Assembly (NCBI RefSeq): GCF_001945365.1 | Contig: NZ_MSTQ01000005.1 | Location: 62,001-126,000 of the forward strand | Length of the DNA stretch: 64,000 nucleotides | Direction of reading: 5' to 3' | DNA from: Pseudomonas reinekei | Lineage (GTDB): Bacteria; Pseudomonadota; Gammaproteobacteria; Pseudomonadales; Pseudomonadaceae | In this document: piece after piece, positions 63,510 to 64,000 of the stretch | Position numbering within the stretch: the first letter of the stretch is position 1 | Layout: the number at the start of each line of letters is the position of its first letter | Notes under the pieces: model-generated | Database searches by the model: none | What the model was told of the DNA's origin: nothing | The model's input: only the letters and a program-made list of their open reading frames with translations | Position numbers and translations under genes: made by a program

Positions 63510-64000
63510 TTAGAACTCGATGCGCACGTCGCCTTTCGGCACACTGCAGCACGACAAAATGAACCCGTCGGCTTCGTCTTCCTCGGTGATGCCGCCGTTA
63601 TGCTCCATCTCCACTTCACCACCCAGTTTCAATACCTTGCAGGTGCCGCAAATGCCCATGCCGCAGGCTTTCGGGATCAGCAAGCCAGCCTTGGCCGCCG
63701 CTGCGTGAACGGTTTCGCCAGGCGCAACGCGTATGCTTTTCCCCGACGCGGTGAATTCCACCTCATGCAGGTCCGCCAGGTCGAGCTCCGGTGCATCCGC
63801 CGCCTGCTCGGCGTGTTCCACTGCGTCGGCGCGCGCCTCCGGCGGGGTCGCCCCGAAGGATTCTTCGTGGTAACGCGACATGTCGAAACCGGCGGCCTCG
63901 AGCAAGCGCTTCACCGCATTCATGTAAGGCGTCGGGCCGCAGCAGAACACTTCGCGCTCGAGGAAGTCCGGCACCATCAGTTCCAGCATCTTGTGATTCA
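63510..64000 (-). CDS. gbcB: GbcB-like reductase of glycine betaine monooxygenase, 5' end cut off
   Basis: The frame stays open to the window edge. About 163 C-terminal residues are visible. The end of an FNR-type reductase domain (FCCGPTPYMNAVKRLLEAAG) is followed by a plant-type 2Fe-2S domain, with cysteines in CGMGICGTC and SCC. GbcB passes electrons to the Rieske oxygenase GbcA, which demethylates glycine betaine. The sox/glyA cluster alongside completes that pathway. An alternative is another hybrid-cluster-type reductase; context favours gbcB. Confidence 0.85.
   Translation of the reverse strand, partial: NHKMLELMVPDFLEREVFCCGPTPYMNAVKRLLEAAGFDMSRYHEESFGATPPEARADAVEHAEQAADAPELDLADLHEVEFTASGKSIRVAPGETVHAAAAKAGLLIPKACGMGICGTCKVLKLGGEVEMEHNGGITEEDEADGFILSCCSVPKGDVRIEF

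Overview
The window looks like chromosomal DNA of a fluorescent-group Pseudomonas. It is GC-rich and has dense, mostly short intergenic gaps. At least fourteen REP-type palindromes lie between genes. Several blocks follow the P. aeruginosa PAO1 gene order as I remember it (bio genes, comF, modE, srkA, rarD, gcvR, glcB; fiu genes; creBCD; plsC-like acyltransferase). No rRNA, tRNA, CRISPR array, insertion sequence or prophage was seen. The only clearly accessory-looking pieces are a small toxin-antitoxin pair (9.0-9.4 kb) and an orphan Rhs-core gene with an AT-rich tail (50.1-51.1 kb).

Layout. 0-12 kb: the end of a nitrilase-family amidase, then the PQQ locus pqqF-A-B-C-D-E with an S9 peptidase (pqqM), a tiny YqaE-type membrane protein, the toxin-antitoxin pair, a class III aminotransferase and a divergent LysR regulator. 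12-19.5 kb: three paralogous ~600-residue acyl-CoA dehydrogenases with a membrane diguanylate cyclase gene among them. 19.7-25.5 kb: a mini flagellar-rod-like protein, then biotin synthesis genes bioD-C-H-F-B (minus strand) divergent from comF. 25.6-34 kb: modE, phoX, srkA, rarD, gcvR and glcB. 34-37.4 kb: an orphan receiver protein and a CBS/DUF294 protein coupled to a DnaQ-like exonuclease. 37.6-43.9 kb: a FecI/FecR/TonB-receptor iron signalling unit with PepSY and small membrane genes, then a glutathione transferase. 44-50 kb: creBCD, a retropepsin-like protein, an acyltransferase and a DUF2780 protein. 50-51 kb: the Rhs gene. 51.2-60.2 kb: glyA-soxB-D-A-G-purU-fdhA, the sarcosine and one-carbon operon. 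60.5-64 kb: a TraX-like membrane protein, L-threonine aldolase, a short-chain dehydrogenase and the C-terminal end of gbcB.

How the parts work together. The PQQ genes make the cofactor of periplasmic glucose and alcohol dehydrogenases from the 24-residue PqqA peptide. The sox/gly/pur/fdh genes convert sarcosine to glycine, serine, formate and CO2. gbcB, at the right edge, feeds that route from glycine betaine, and threonine aldolase adds glycine. The acyl-CoA dehydrogenases serve beta-oxidation, and PsrA-like sites sit in front of one of them. glcB consumes glyoxylate. The most informative non-coding signals are a hairpin covering the pqqF start, a dyad upstream of pqqA, a palindrome over the lysR start codon, a BirA-type operator inside the start of comF, PsrA-type boxes, a DnaA-box cluster and a 32-bp perfect inverted repeat within the sox operon.
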